A stretch of 42,610 bases of DNA from Bacteroidota bacterium (GCA_025352905.1 JANXRX010000164.1:1-42610), one strand, 5' to 3'; positions 15,545 through 24,347 are shown, counted from the first letter of the stretch. The notes: generated from the letters alone by a model not told the origin. Translations and numbers: made by a program.

Positions 15545-18013
15545 TTATTGACTGTCGCCGCTTTTTACACGACTGGCTTCATCGCCGGCGCCGCCTCTTT
15601 TTCTTTGGGTATTGCCTACTTTACCTTTGCTGAACCGGTAAGTGAAATTCAGGTTAACTACTCTTGAATCGCTATACTGCTGGAACCTCGCGTCTACATT
15701 GTTCAACTGGCTGGCGCCCGACATTTTCTGGGTCCATAATACATCACGCACACTTAAACGGATAGATCCCTTGTTTTTCATTACCTGTTTGCTGATGCCA
15801 AGGTTCATGGCGCCGAACCCGCTCAGTTTCAGGATACCTTCCAAACCGGGTGTCCTGTAAAAACCGCTTACTTCCCCACCCCATCCTTTACTGAACTTGA
15901 ATTGCTCATTCACATTGGCCATACCGGTTGTGGCGCCCACATTTACATATTCATTGTTCACGATACCCTTGAACCGGTTATTGTATACATTGATATAGGT
16001 ATTGCTGCTCCACCATTTGGTGATGTTCACAAAAGCATTCATGGAAATACCAAACTGATCCCTGCTGGCTATATTGGATTTCTTAATATAGGTTTCGTTC
16101 TTGCTGCTGTTCTGTTCAAAAACATCCTGGATGATATCCGTTGTTTTCGTATAGTTAAGTGTTGTGGTTAAGAAGTTGTTGTATGTGTGTGTGAATTCAA
16201 TATTATGACTAAACTGCGGCTGCAGGTTGGGGTTACCCTGCTGATAAGTGTACCTGTCGAGGAAAGTAACAAAAGGGTTCAGATCGGAATAATCGGGGCG
16301 ACTGATCCTTTTTCCGTAATTCAGGACAAATGTATTTTTTGCATTCGCCTGGTACTGTAGGAACATGGTTGGGAACAGCTGCGCATAATCCCTCGTGAAA
16401 ACAATACCGGTGGTAGCCTGGTTGCCATCGGAATGAGTTTGTTCAAAACGAAGCCCGAGCTGACCGCTTATTTTTTTGCTGATAGGACCGCTGAGATTAA
16501 CATAAACGGCATTGATATTCTCTTTATAGATAAAATGATTGCTCCTGCCGTAATCGTGTACTTTGTTGTTATTGATCAGGCTGTCGTAAGAAGCATTATT
16601 ATCGGTTCTAACCATACTTGATTTCAATCCTGCTTCAAACCTTGCTCCTTTTTTCAACGGTTTCAGGTAATCCACTTTGGCGCTGTAGATCTCAACATTC
16701 TGTGGCAGGTGCCCCAATAGTGTATCGGGTTTCATACCTGCAAGCACGGAACCGGAAGGTGTATAATAGGCATTGGTAACGTTCTGGTTATTGCCTGAAT
16801 TATATTTGATATAATCAAGATCGCCGGTGATCTCGGAACCGGTGGTATCGAGTGCGTGGCGGAGATTAACATTACTGCTGAAGTTATCCCAGCTGGCAAG
16901 ATTGTCCGAAAAAGCACGGGTCTGGCTAAGCGGAACGTTGTTAGGATCAGCAATATTGATGGTACCCTTGCTCGAAAAATCCGACTGGCTGCTGCTGCCC
17001 GTGAATACGACACCGATGGTCGTTTTTTTAGAAGCAAAATAATCCATACCTATTTTGCCGTTCAATCCCTTATCCTGGTTGAAGAGATTATTTTCCTGGC
17101 TGAATCTTGACAGGACGGCCTTGGTAGCGTCATCCGAAAAACTCCGCTGTATGGTAAGCGTTTGAAAACGCTCGCGGTAAGAATAACTCATATTGCCAAA
17201 CAGGTTAATGGCGCCTGCCCGGTAATTCATGTTTACACTTTCATTGGTTTTTGGGTAAACACCCTGGCCGTAACCTGCGCTAACGCTTCCATTATAGCCA
17301 ACCTGTTTGTTTTTCTTTGTTTTGATATTGATGATACCCGAGTTACCGGCTGCGTCATACTTGGCAGGCGGATTGGTCATGATCTCCAATTGATCCAACT
17401 GACTGCTCTGCATGTTCCTGAGCATATTGGCAAGATCCTGGCCCGATAAATAGGTGGGTCTTCCGTCTATGAATACCTGTACACCCTGTTTGCCTTTCAG
17501 GCTGATATTGCCGTCCTTATCCACGGAGATCCCTGGCGATTTTTCCAGCACTTCCAGCGCGTTGGTGCCGGTATTTGAAACAGATGCTTCCACATTTACG
17601 ATAGTACGGTCTATTTTTTGTTCGATCAATGGTTTGCTCGCGGTAACCGTAACGGCAGCCAGTTCTTTACTTAGCGGTTTTAGTGATATGGCTTTTAGTG
17701 TATAAGATATGTTGGATGCGCTGAGTTCAAATACCTCGCTGTAAAATTTTGCATGTCCTGCTGCCTGTACCGATACCAGGTATTTGCCCTGTTTCAGGTT
17801 TTCCAGTTCAAATGCACCGGTTTTATCAGAAACAGCGAGTTTCACCACACCCGAATCTTTGGCCCTTAATAAACCGATGGAGGCGGCATCTACCGGTTTT
17901 TGTGCAGATAGAACTGTGCCGTTGATCTTACAGGCGGTAACGGTTTGCGCCTGCGTGGTCAAACCAAGGGAAAATACCCCAAAAGCAGTGAGTAATGCTG
18001 CGATCCTTTTCAT
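15545..18013 (-). CDS. Outer-membrane beta-barrel receptor, TonB-dependent-like
   Basis: 822 residues. Signal peptide (1-22, ending TTQAQ), a carboxypeptidase-regulatory-like beta domain (about 28-110), a plug domain (about 120-235, with LEVLEKSPGISVD, VFIDGRPTYLSG, NPPAKYDAAGNSGIINIKTKK) and a C-terminal barrel of about 580 residues ending in an outer-membrane-type tail before a basic extension. This is the Bacteroidota outer-membrane beta-barrel family related to TonB-dependent transporters but without a SusD partner. The ligand is unknown and no substrate-specific gene is adjacent. The promoter is overlapped by a palindromic operator, so expression is probably repressed until a signal arrives. 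Two terminators follow. Confidence 0.88.
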   Translation of the reverse strand: MKRIAALLTAFGVFSLGLTTQAQTVTACKINGTVLSAQKPVDAASIGLLRAKDSGVVKLAVSDKTGAFELENLKQGKYLVSVQAAGHAKFYSEVFELSASNISYTLKAISLKPLSKELAAVTVTASKPLIEQKIDRTIVNVEASVSNTGTNALEVLEKSPGISVDKDGNISLKGKQGVQVFIDGRPTYLSGQDLANMLRNMQSSQLDQLEIMTNPPAKYDAAGNSGIINIKTKKNKQVGYNGSVSAGYGQGVYPKTNESVNMNYRAGAINLFGNMSYSYRERFQTLTIQRSFSDDATKAVLSRFSQENNLFNQDKGLNGKIGMDYFASKKTTIGVVFTGSSSQSDFSSKGTINIADPNNVPLSQTRAFSDNLASWDNFSSNVNLRHALDTTGSEITGDLDYIKYNSGNNQNVTNAYYTPSGSVLAGMKPDTLLGHLPQNVEIYSAKVDYLKPLKKGARFEAGLKSSMVRTDNNASYDSLINNNKVHDYGRSNHFIYKENINAVYVNLSGPISKKISGQLGLRFEQTHSDGNQATTGIVFTRDYAQLFPTMFLQYQANAKNTFVLNYGKRISRPDYSDLNPFVTFLDRYTYQQGNPNLQPQFSHNIEFTHTYNNFLTTTLNYTKTTDIIQDVFEQNSSKNETYIKKSNIASRDQFGISMNAFVNITKWWSSNTYINVYNNRFKGIVNNEYVNVGATTGMANVNEQFKFSKGWGGEVSGFYRTPGLEGILKLSGFGAMNLGISKQVMKNKGSIRLSVRDVLWTQKMSGASQLNNVDARFQQYSDSRVVNLNFTYRFSKGKVGNTQRKRGGAGDEASRVKSGDSQ

Positions 18014-18066
18014 AATAAGTGTTTTACAGTTGATTTATTTAGTTCTGGTTGTTGCTAATTACAGGT

Positions 18067-18104
18067 CAAAACTATGTACTGTGTTTTACATAGTACATAG
18101 TTTT
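18067..18104 (-). promoter_or_regulatory. Palindromic operator overlapping the receptor -7 box
   Basis: Exact 13-base inverted repeat AAAACTATGTACT / AGTACATAGTTTT (18068-18080, 18092-18104) with an 11-base spacer that contains a further TTTACATAG half-site. On the minus strand TAGTTTTG (18067-18074) is a good -7 box lying inside the arm, predicting a 50-base leader for the receptor. The layout suits a dimeric repressor, for example of PadR or BlaI type; no such gene is in the window. Confidence 0.7.
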
Positions 18105-18180
18105 GTATTTAACGGTAAAATCTCGGGATGAGTGGTAAGGCGTAATGAAGAATGCAGCGGAAGATTTTACTGATTGATAA

Positions 18181-19338
18181 TCAGCTTGTTAACGACTGGC
18201 CAAACCATTTTTTGGATTTGACAACCAGTACAACACCCCCAATAATGAGTAAAAGAGAAATGATTTCGGCCTGGGTTGGATGGAACGGCAAGAAATCGTA
18301 CTTGGTATTCACCCTGATCTTTTCGATGAAAAATCGTTCAAGGCCATTTAAAATAAAGTAGATACCGGATAGCTGACCAGCAATACGGATCTTTTTCCTG
18401 ATGGACCACAGGATAAAGAACAGTATCAGGCAGATAATAATCTCGTATAAAGGAGTGGGATATACCGGGAAGGGCAATTGGTTGCAAAACTGGCCCGTGC
18501 AGCCCGGTATGGGCACACCTTCGCCCACCACATTATGCGGATAACGGTAGGCCCAGGCCCAATCGGGTATAAAGGAAAAAGGTTTCTCATTCGGGTTGGC
18601 GATGCCCCAGTCTCCATCTCCGCTTACCTGGCAGCCGATCCGGCCCAAAGCATAAGCAAGCATCATAACAGGGGTTAAACAATCGACAAGATGTACAACG
18701 GCGATCTTATTTTTTTTAGCATACCAGATAATGGCGATGCCCGCACAGATCAGTCCGCCATAAAAAGTGAGCCCGCTGAACGAGATCAGTGAACCAACCG
18801 GGTCCTTTACAAAATCGCCCCAGTTCTCGAGGTTGTGAAATATTTTGGCGCCCAAAAAACCAAATGCAGCGGCATAGATAACAATATCTCCTACCCTGTC
18901 CTGCGGCCAGATGCGTACGGTTCTTGTTTCCGGTTTATCTAATTTCTGTTTGTTCTTTTCCCACCATTTTAACCCGCCAAACACAAGCCCGGCAAGGATC
19001 CCGGCCATCAGGTTACCCCGGGTAGATAAGATATACGCCTGGGGATCATACAGCGCATCCGTAATGGTAAAAGCGCCAACGATTTTGTAAAAAAATAAAA
19101 AGCCCATGAAAAAATTCAACAGCAATTCACCAAAACCGGCCGGCGCACCAACGGTGATGGTTTCTTCCGTAAAAGTGAAAAGACCCTGCTGTTGTTTTCT
19201 CCGCAATTCCAGGGTAAGCACCCATGCGCAAACGATAAAAGAGATCGCTACAAAAAAACCAAACGTATTCACCAGTTTCAGGCCACTTATCTCTATTCCG
19301 AAAATATCCTTGAACGCGTAGTATAAATTGGGGTACAT
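18181..19338 (-). CDS. lgt: Prolipoprotein diacylglyceryl transferase
   Basis: 385 residues, longer than the ~260-300 common in Proteobacteria but usual for this phylum. It is an inner-membrane enzyme that attaches diacylglycerol to the lipobox cysteine of preprolipoproteins, the first step of lipoprotein maturation. Seven or more hydrophobic segments are visible. The family signature appears as GRIGCQVSGDGDWG, with a preceding SFSGLTFYGGL block containing the conserved YGG. The C-terminal FLPFHPTQAEIISLLL helix is typical. Several lipoproteins in the window are its likely substrates. It follows the bacilliredoxin gene by 91 bases, separated by a terminator-like hairpin. Confidence 0.92.
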   Translation of the reverse strand: MYPNLYYAFKDIFGIEISGLKLVNTFGFFVAISFIVCAWVLTLELRRKQQQGLFTFTEETITVGAPAGFGELLLNFFMGFLFFYKIVGAFTITDALYDPQAYILSTRGNLMAGILAGLVFGGLKWWEKNKQKLDKPETRTVRIWPQDRVGDIVIYAAAFGFLGAKIFHNLENWGDFVKDPVGSLISFSGLTFYGGLICAGIAIIWYAKKNKIAVVHLVDCLTPVMMLAYALGRIGCQVSGDGDWGIANPNEKPFSFIPDWAWAYRYPHNVVGEGVPIPGCTGQFCNQLPFPVYPTPLYEIIICLILFFILWSIRKKIRIAGQLSGIYFILNGLERFFIEKIRVNTKYDFLPFHPTQAEIISLLLIIGGVVLVVKSKKWFGQSLTS

Positions 19339-19365
19339 ATTTTATAAAATCAGTTTCCAAAGGTA

Positions 19366-19390
19366 AGGCCCCGCCTTTTAAGCGGGGCCT
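19366..19390 (-). terminator. Hairpin between bacilliredoxin gene and lgt
   Basis: AGGCCCCGC / GCGGGGCCT (19366-19374, 19382-19390), a strong 9-base stem. On the minus strand it is followed by CTTACCTTTG, which also contains a TACCTTTG -7 box (19358-19365) for lgt. Terminator and promoter are packed together. Confidence 0.7.
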
Positions 19391-19429
19391 GTACTTACTA
19401 ACCCATCTATAACAAAACTAAGTGAAAAA

Positions 19430-19846
19430 CTAATTGCAATATTCATCAAATACAGAAATCAGGTGCTGCGCAATCACCTGGGCAGGACGGCCCTCTATCT
19501 GGTGGCGCTCCACGATACTTACCAGCTGCCCGTCTTTAAACAAAGCAATAGCCGGTGAAGAGGGTGGATAAGGCAGTAAATGTTCTCTTACCTGGTTCAC
19601 TGCCTCAATATCAAAGCCTGCGAAACTGGTAGCGAGCCTGTCGGGGCGCTTGCCCGCATTATGAACCGCCATCAGCACACCCGGCCGGCAACTGCCCGCC
19701 GCACAACCGCATACTGAGTTGATTACCACTAAAGTAGTGCCTTCTTTCTGCAATGTTTCGTCTACCTCCTGCGCCGATACCATTTCATCAAATCCGCCAT
19801 CGGTCAATTCCGCTTTCATCGGTAAAACTATCTCTGCTGGATACAT
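19430..19846 (-). CDS. BrxA/BrxB-family bacilliredoxin
   Basis: 138 residues, full family length, cytoplasmic. The conserved NSVCGCAAGSCRPGV block carries the Cys-Gly-Cys redox centre of the YphP/YqiW family; LPYPPSSPAIALFKDG and VERHQIEGR also match. In Bacillus these proteins remove bacillithiol from mixed disulfides on oxidised proteins. Finding it 5 kb from bshB1 supports bacillithiol as the working thiol in this organism. A TACCTTTG -7 box at 19885-19892 would give it a short leader of its own. It cannot be assigned to BrxA or BrxB by eye. Confidence 0.9.
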   Translation of the reverse strand: MYPAEIVLPMKAELTDGGFDEMVSAQEVDETLQKEGTTLVVINSVCGCAAGSCRPGVLMAVHNAGKRPDRLATSFAGFDIEAVNQVREHLLPYPPSSPAIALFKDGQLVSIVERHQIEGRPAQVIAQHLISVFDEYCN

Positions 19847-20123
19847 ATTCTTTTGATTTTTAATAGATAATTACTGTTTACAGGCAAAGGTAGGAGAAAG
19901 AAGACAGATGGCGGATGACAGATGAAGGTCTAAAATTGTTTTTCTGTTATCCGTAAATTTTATCGATTTAGGTCATTATGGCGGTAATTAAATTAATATC
20001 GGTCATTTTGTCTGTTTGTAGAGTAAGTGTAGGTCAAAATGTACGTTATTATGCCTTTTTTATGTGTTGGTATATCATTTGAACAGTTGTCTGTACAATC
20101 TTATTCAAAACATAAAACCAATA

Positions 20124-20555
20124 ATGATGACACACGTAAAAAACAACCCGGTTTACTTCGGTAATCTATTTGACGAATTGTTCAACAATATCCCTGCTAA
20201 CTGGGGTAAGGATGGACAGAATGCTTTATCGTCTCCACCGGCCAATATTCATGAAACAGCTGATGCCTATCACGTGGAACTGAATGTACCCGGAAGGAAC
20301 AAAGAAGATTTTTCTATTAAGGTAGACAATGGTTTACTGACCATCAGCTACGAAAAGAAAGAAGAAACGGAGAAAAAAGAATACAGGACCATCCGCAAGG
20401 AGTTCAGTTTCCGCAGTTTTAAAAGAAGTTTCAGCCTGGATGAAAAAGTAGATACCACTGCTATACAGGCTAAATATGAGAACGGTGTTTTACTGGTATT
20501 GCTTCCTAAAAAAGAAGAAGTGAAATCAGCACCCAAAGAGATCTCTGTTCTCTAA
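20124..20555 (+). CDS. Hsp20/alpha-crystallin small heat-shock protein
   Basis: 143 residues from the ATG pair at 20124; a longer in-frame extension upstream has no protein character. The alpha-crystallin domain spans about residues 38-135: PPANIHETADAYHVELNVPG, then NGLLTISYEKK, then FRSFKRSFSLDEKVD and the classic AKYENGVLLVLLPKKE. It acts as an ATP-independent holdase for unfolding proteins in the cytoplasm, normally as an oligomer. The gene is transcribed alone, with a 277-base upstream region that shows no certain promoter and a strong terminator downstream. No heat-shock element could be assigned. Confidence 0.93.
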   Translation: MMTHVKNNPVYFGNLFDELFNNIPANWGKDGQNALSSPPANIHETADAYHVELNVPGRNKEDFSIKVDNGLLTISYEKKEETEKKEYRTIRKEFSFRSFKRSFSLDEKVDTTAIQAKYENGVLLVLLPKKEEVKSAPKEISVL

Positions 20556-20623
20556 AATAAATAATGATAAGCCGTAAAAGGCAGCAAAGAAGGTTACGTT
20601 TCGTACAGTTTGGTTTTGGTTAG

Positions 20624-20652
20624 AACCCCGTGTTTTGCACGGGGTTTTTTAT
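20624..20652 (+). terminator. Terminator after hsp20
   Basis: AACCCCGTG / CACGGGGTT (20624-20632, 20638-20646) with a 5-base loop, followed by a T run. Confidence 0.92.
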
Positions 20653-20713
20653 TTGGGCAATCTGTAATATTTTGCTCCTTTGCCCTACTCATAGTAATTG
20701 TAAAATGCACCTG

Positions 20714-21574
20714 ATGAAAAGAATCCTTTATTTACTGGTTTGTCTGTGTACGGGCAGTTTGCAGCTACGGGCCCAGGCTCCCCAAACCTCTTTGCTATGG
20801 GAGATCAGAGGTAAAGGGTTACAACATAGCTCGTACCTGTTTGGCACTTTCCATATTATGTGTAAAGCCGAATTCTCTATCTCACAGGAATTGAAAAGCA
20901 GGATCACCGGTTCCAGGTATTTCTATGGGGAACTGAATATGGATGAACTGGGCAATGATACCAAGGTTGCCATGAAACTGATGATGACCGATAAGAGTTT
21001 GAAAGACCTGATCGGCAAAAAAGATTATCCCGCAGTTAGCGATGGTTTTCAAAAAGTTACCGGTATTTCCCTGGAGATGCTGGATCATTTCAAACCCTTT
21101 ATGGCAGAGAGCCTGCTGGCCATGAACATGATCAGCTGCACAGACAGGGTACAACCCGAAACTGAGTTTGCCAATATTGCGAAAGAAAATAAAGTGCCGA
21201 TGCGGGGACTGGAAACCATCGACGACCAGCTGAACGCGGTTGATAAACAACCATTGGATTCACAGGTACACTCCCTAGCAGAAACCGTATTGAAATTTGA
21301 CAGCAGCAAACTAATGATGGCGAAAATGATCGCTGTTTATCGCACAAGAGATGTGGACTCGCTCTATGCCTTTCTCAAAGCAAATGGCTCAACGGGTGAT
21401 TTTGAAAAAGAATTACTGGTGAACAGGAATCACAACTGGGTTCCCCTGATCGAGAAAGCTATGACAGACGGCCCCGTTTTTTTTGCTGTTGGCGCCGGAC
21501 ACCTCGGAGGCCCTGATGGAATTATTCGTTTATTACGAAAGCGTGGATATAAGCTAACACCAGTAAAGTATTAA
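20714..21574 (+). CDS. Secreted TraB/GumN-family protein
   Basis: 286 residues from the ATG at 20714, which places a clean signal peptide (MKRILYLLVCLCTG..LRAQ) at the N-terminus; an ATG three codons earlier is possible. The TraB/GumN fold is shown by the N-terminal SYLFGTFHI motif and the C-terminal FFAVGAGHLGGPDGIIRLLRKRGY, the paired GxxH motifs of a proposed metal-dependent protease-like family. Function is not established for bacterial members. It lies 9 bases upstream of an ECF sigma factor gene and should be co-transcribed with it, so it may be part of the same response, but no direct evidence shows this. Confidence 0.85.
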   Translation: MKRILYLLVCLCTGSLQLRAQAPQTSLLWEIRGKGLQHSSYLFGTFHIMCKAEFSISQELKSRITGSRYFYGELNMDELGNDTKVAMKLMMTDKSLKDLIGKKDYPAVSDGFQKVTGISLEMLDHFKPFMAESLLAMNMISCTDRVQPETEFANIAKENKVPMRGLETIDDQLNAVDKQPLDSQVHSLAETVLKFDSSKLMMAKMIAVYRTRDVDSLYAFLKANGSTGDFEKELLVNRNHNWVPLIEKAMTDGPVFFAVGAGHLGGPDGIIRLLRKRGYKLTPVKY

Positions 21575-21583
21575 TTTAGCCGG

Positions 21584-22087
21584 ATGGCATCTGAGAAGGC
21601 GTTTATATCATTACTTAACCAGCACCAAAAGATCATTTACAAGGTTTGTAACCTGTATATGGATCAGCACTCAGACCGGGAAGATCTTTTCCAGGAGATT
21701 ACCCTGCAGGCATGGAAAGCGTATGGAAATTTTAGGGGGGATGCAAAATTTTCCACCTGGTTATATCGTGTGGCGCTGAATACGGCCATCACTTTTTTCA
21801 GGAAAGAGAAACGCAAGCCTGATATCTATTCAACAGACCAGGTACCCGAACAGGGAGATGAACCGGGAGACGGAATAGAGGAACAGGTAAAAGCCATGTA
21901 TGCAGCCATCGGCGAACTGTCGAAAATAGATAAGGCCATCGTGATGTTATACCTCGAAGACTACAGTTATAACGGGATAGGCGAAATGATGGGGATCACG
22001 GCCAACAATGTAGCCGTAAAGATGAACAGGATTAAAACAAAACTGAAAGAAGAAACCAGGAAACAATTAGCATTTACTGAAATGTAA
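21584..22087 (+). CDS. ECF-type RNA polymerase sigma factor
   Basis: 167 residues with sigma region 2 (about 10-80, including DREDLFQEITLQAWKAY and STWLYRVALNTAITFFRK) and region 4 (about 105-160, a helix-turn-helix with LYLEDYSYNGIGEMMGITANNVAVKMNRIK). It lacks regions 1 and 3, as expected for extracytoplasmic-function sigma factors. It directs RNA polymerase to a small stress or envelope regulon. It sits between the secreted TraB/GumN gene (9-base gap) and a membrane protein gene (6-base gap), which is the usual place for the anti-sigma partner. Confidence 0.92.
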   Translation: MASEKAFISLLNQHQKIIYKVCNLYMDQHSDREDLFQEITLQAWKAYGNFRGDAKFSTWLYRVALNTAITFFRKEKRKPDIYSTDQVPEQGDEPGDGIEEQVKAMYAAIGELSKIDKAIVMLYLEDYSYNGIGEMMGITANNVAVKMNRIKTKLKEETRKQLAFTEM

Positions 22088-22093
22088 GCCATC

Positions 22094-22729
22094 ATGGAAT
22101 TAGACGAACTTAAATACCAGCTAAAAGATAAACTGTCTACCGATCATACCGGCAGGTCGGATGCAGATATTGCGTTGCTGCTTACCAAAAGAACTGCGTC
22201 TGTGACCGATAAACTTAAAAAAAGCCTCTGGCTCGAGATCTTTCTGTGCATATTGATGCTGCTCGTTTTCGGTGCCATCAGTATCATTTCTAAACAGTCA
22301 TCACTCCGGATTTATTTTTCTGTATTTACCATTGTCGGTATTGTATTTCTGCTTGTCGTGATCTACCTGTTGCGCCGCACAAAAAAATTAAGCAGTACCA
22401 CCCTACCGGTAAAAAGCAATCTCCAGTCCATTGTCAGGCTTATTGAAGAGTTTACCCGCCGCTATTTCCAGATCACTATGGCGCTGATACCCATCTGTTT
22501 TATTTTTGCCTTGCTGCTGGCTTACCAGGAAAAACATCTTCAGGATCCCTCGGCTCCTTTCCCCGGCGGTCATTATTTCAGCTCGCTATGGCAGGTAGTG
22601 TTATTTGTAATTGCGTATATGTTTGTACTCGCCATCGTGGCCTTCTATTTCACCAAATGGTACCTGAAAAAATTGTACGGGAAATATGTGCAGCAGTTGA
22701 AGGCATGTATAGAAGAGCTGGGAGAATAG
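22094..22729 (+). CDS. Four-helix membrane protein, candidate anti-sigma partner
   Basis: 211 residues with four hydrophobic segments at about 45-65, 72-93, 120-140 and 155-180, a polar N-terminus of about 40 residues and a short charged C-terminus. There is no zinc-binding HxxxCxxC motif, so it is not a standard ZAS anti-sigma factor, and no known domain is recognised. Its place 6 bases after the sigma gene makes a membrane-bound anti-sigma or sensor role likely by position; the N-terminal cytoplasmic part would be the sigma-binding region. Its stop codon lies inside the left copy of the 10-base repeat that bounds the following AT-rich insert. Confidence 0.7.
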   Translation: MELDELKYQLKDKLSTDHTGRSDADIALLLTKRTASVTDKLKKSLWLEIFLCILMLLVFGAISIISKQSSLRIYFSVFTIVGIVFLLVVIYLLRRTKKLSSTTLPVKSNLQSIVRLIEEFTRRYFQITMALIPICFIFALLLAYQEKHLQDPSAPFPGGHYFSSLWQVVLFVIAYMFVLAIVAFYFTKWYLKKLYGKYVQQLKACIEELGE

Positions 22730-22735
22730 TTCATT
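22726..22735. repeat. Left copy of 10-base direct repeat bounding the AT-rich insert
   Basis: ATAGTTCATT, identical to 24518-24527. It includes the TAG stop of the preceding membrane-protein gene and lies exactly where HlyD-like sequence begins. Confidence 0.55.
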
Positions 22736-23177
22736 GGATTCAGCGATATACAATTAAAGCGCCATTTGAAGGAACTGTTTATTACACCATGCCAATACAA
22801 CAGAATCAATTTATTGAATAGAGAAAAATATTAGGCTATGTCAATCCAGGAAAGAGCAAGTATTACTTAGAAGTTTATCTACCACAAGATAATTTTGGGA
22901 AACTGGAAACGGGAATGAAAGTTCAGATGAGTGTTGACGCATATCCATATTAGCAAATTGGATTTGTCAATGGCAGATTGGGTTATATTTCGAAGGTAGC
23001 AACGGATAGTGGGTTTCTTGCTACAGTGCAGTTAGATAATGGATTAGTGACCAATCTGGTCACAGTATTTCCTTCAAAAATGGACTAAAGGCTAGTGCCA
23101 TTGTTCTAACTAAGGATATGAATTTATTCAAAAGAATTTATACTAACTTGTTAAAATCAACCTCATTGACAAATTGA
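22736..23177 (+). pseudogene. Decayed HlyD-type peptide-export adaptor, C-terminal part
   Basis: Translation in one frame from 22735 gives a clear membrane-fusion-protein C-terminal half: IKAPFEGTVYYT, then LGYVNPGKSKYYLEVYLP, then LETGMKVQMSVDAYPY, FVNGRLGYISKVATDSGFLA and LDNGLVTNLVTVF. In-frame TAG codons interrupt it at 22819-22821 and 22951-22953. A frameshift in the A run near 23077-23081 is needed to continue into NGLKASAIVLTKDMNLFKRI and a normal end at 23177. No start or N-terminal half exists. These proteins bridge ABC exporters to the outer membrane in bacteriocin/peptide secretion. It is followed by a TlpA-like gene, a common companion in such clusters. Confidence 0.8.
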
Positions 23178-23216
23178 TGTCATAAAACGTTTGCTAAATA
23201 ATTTATATATTATTTT

Positions 23217-24347
23217 ATGAGAACTTCAATATTATTTTATATTCTGCTTCAAGTATTCCAACCTGCAATTGCACATAGTCAGGAGTTCAAAATAAATGGT
23301 TCAATTGATCAAATGGAAGGGAAAAAGGTTTTTATAGCTCAAATTCTAGGAAGAGATCGAGTTCGCGATAGTGCCGTTGTTAATAATGGTAAGTTTATTT
23401 TTAAAGGAACGATACCAGGACCTATCATGCTTACATTATCGTTCCGCGATCCCCAAAATCGAGAATACAAAGAGTTGTCGTTGTTTATTGAGCCGAGCGA
23501 AATGCATATGGTTATTCAAGTTAATAACCTAAGAGCATTTACTTTGGAAGGGTCAAAATCACATTTGGTCCAGGAAAAGTATTCTAGTATAATGTATGCT
23601 CATTGTCAATACTATATAGATGAGTTGAACAAAATTCGCAAAGACCTTGAAATCAACCCTGATAATCAAGACATTAAAAGACGATTGATTTATATAGATA
23701 GCTCAAAATCAGTTAATTGCGGAGGAATAAGAAATGTAACAAAGAATTTTATACTAGATAACCCAAATACTGGAGTCAGTTCATTTTTGGTCAACCTCTA
23801 CTCGACAATTTGGGAAACTGATACAGTGCTAAAATACTATAATGGTTTGTCGGTTGAAATGCAAAATGCTTATTACGGGATACTTACGCGCAATCATCTG
23901 CTAAAAAGTGTAACAGTAGGCATGAAAGCGCCAGAGTTTAGTAAGCGAGACGTAAACAACACATTAATTAACCTGGCTGATTACAAAGGTAAAAAGTATG
24001 TTTTATTAGATTTCTGGGCAAGCTGGTGTATACCTTGTATTTCTGAACTACCTGAGTTAAAAGAGTTTTACAAAAGTCACAAATCACAAGTCGAAATCCT
24101 TGGTTTGAGTATGGATGAAGATGTTTCTGATTGGAAAAATTCAATCCGTATGCATAATATCCCATGGCGACAAATACAAATCGGTATTGAACCAGAGCTA
24201 AAAACAGATAGGAACTACCTCGGAAACCTATATACGGGTGTAAGTTCAATTCCGCGACAGTTCCTCATAAATCCCGAAGGAATAATTGTTGGTATTTTTC
24301 TAAGTGCACCTATGGATATTAAAAAATTGGTAGGTCTAATTAAATAG
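23217..24347 (+). CDS. Exported TlpA-like thioredoxin with DUF4369 N-terminus
   Basis: 376 residues: signal peptide (about 1-21, ending IAHSQ), a DUF4369-like beta domain (about 23-115), a helical middle, and a thioredoxin-like AhpC/TSA-TlpA domain from about 235. The redox centre is WCIPC in LDFWASWCIPCISELPEL. Such proteins reduce or isomerise disulfides in the periplasm, and in Bacteroidota often lie beside peptide-export genes. Here the neighbour upstream is a decayed export adaptor, so the gene may be the last intact part of a lost peptide-secretion locus. Composition is much more AT-rich than surrounding genes. The reading frame is intact, so it may still be expressed. Confidence 0.88.
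   Translation: MRTSILFYILLQVFQPAIAHSQEFKINGSIDQMEGKKVFIAQILGRDRVRDSAVVNNGKFIFKGTIPGPIMLTLSFRDPQNREYKELSLFIEPSEMHMVIQVNNLRAFTLEGSKSHLVQEKYSSIMYAHCQYYIDELNKIRKDLEINPDNQDIKRRLIYIDSSKSVNCGGIRNVTKNFILDNPNTGVSSFLVNLYSTIWETDTVLKYYNGLSVEMQNAYYGILTRNHLLKSVTVGMKAPEFSKRDVNNTLINLADYKGKKYVLLDFWASWCIPCISELPELKEFYKSHKSQVEILGLSMDEDVSDWKNSIRMHNIPWRQIQIGIEPELKTDRNYLGNLYTGVSSIPRQFLINPEGIIVGIFLSAPMDIKKLVGLIK

Noticed and set aside
16827..17449. Plus-strand frames inside the receptor gene
   Set aside because: Shadows of the beta-barrel coding sequence; no protein-like pattern.
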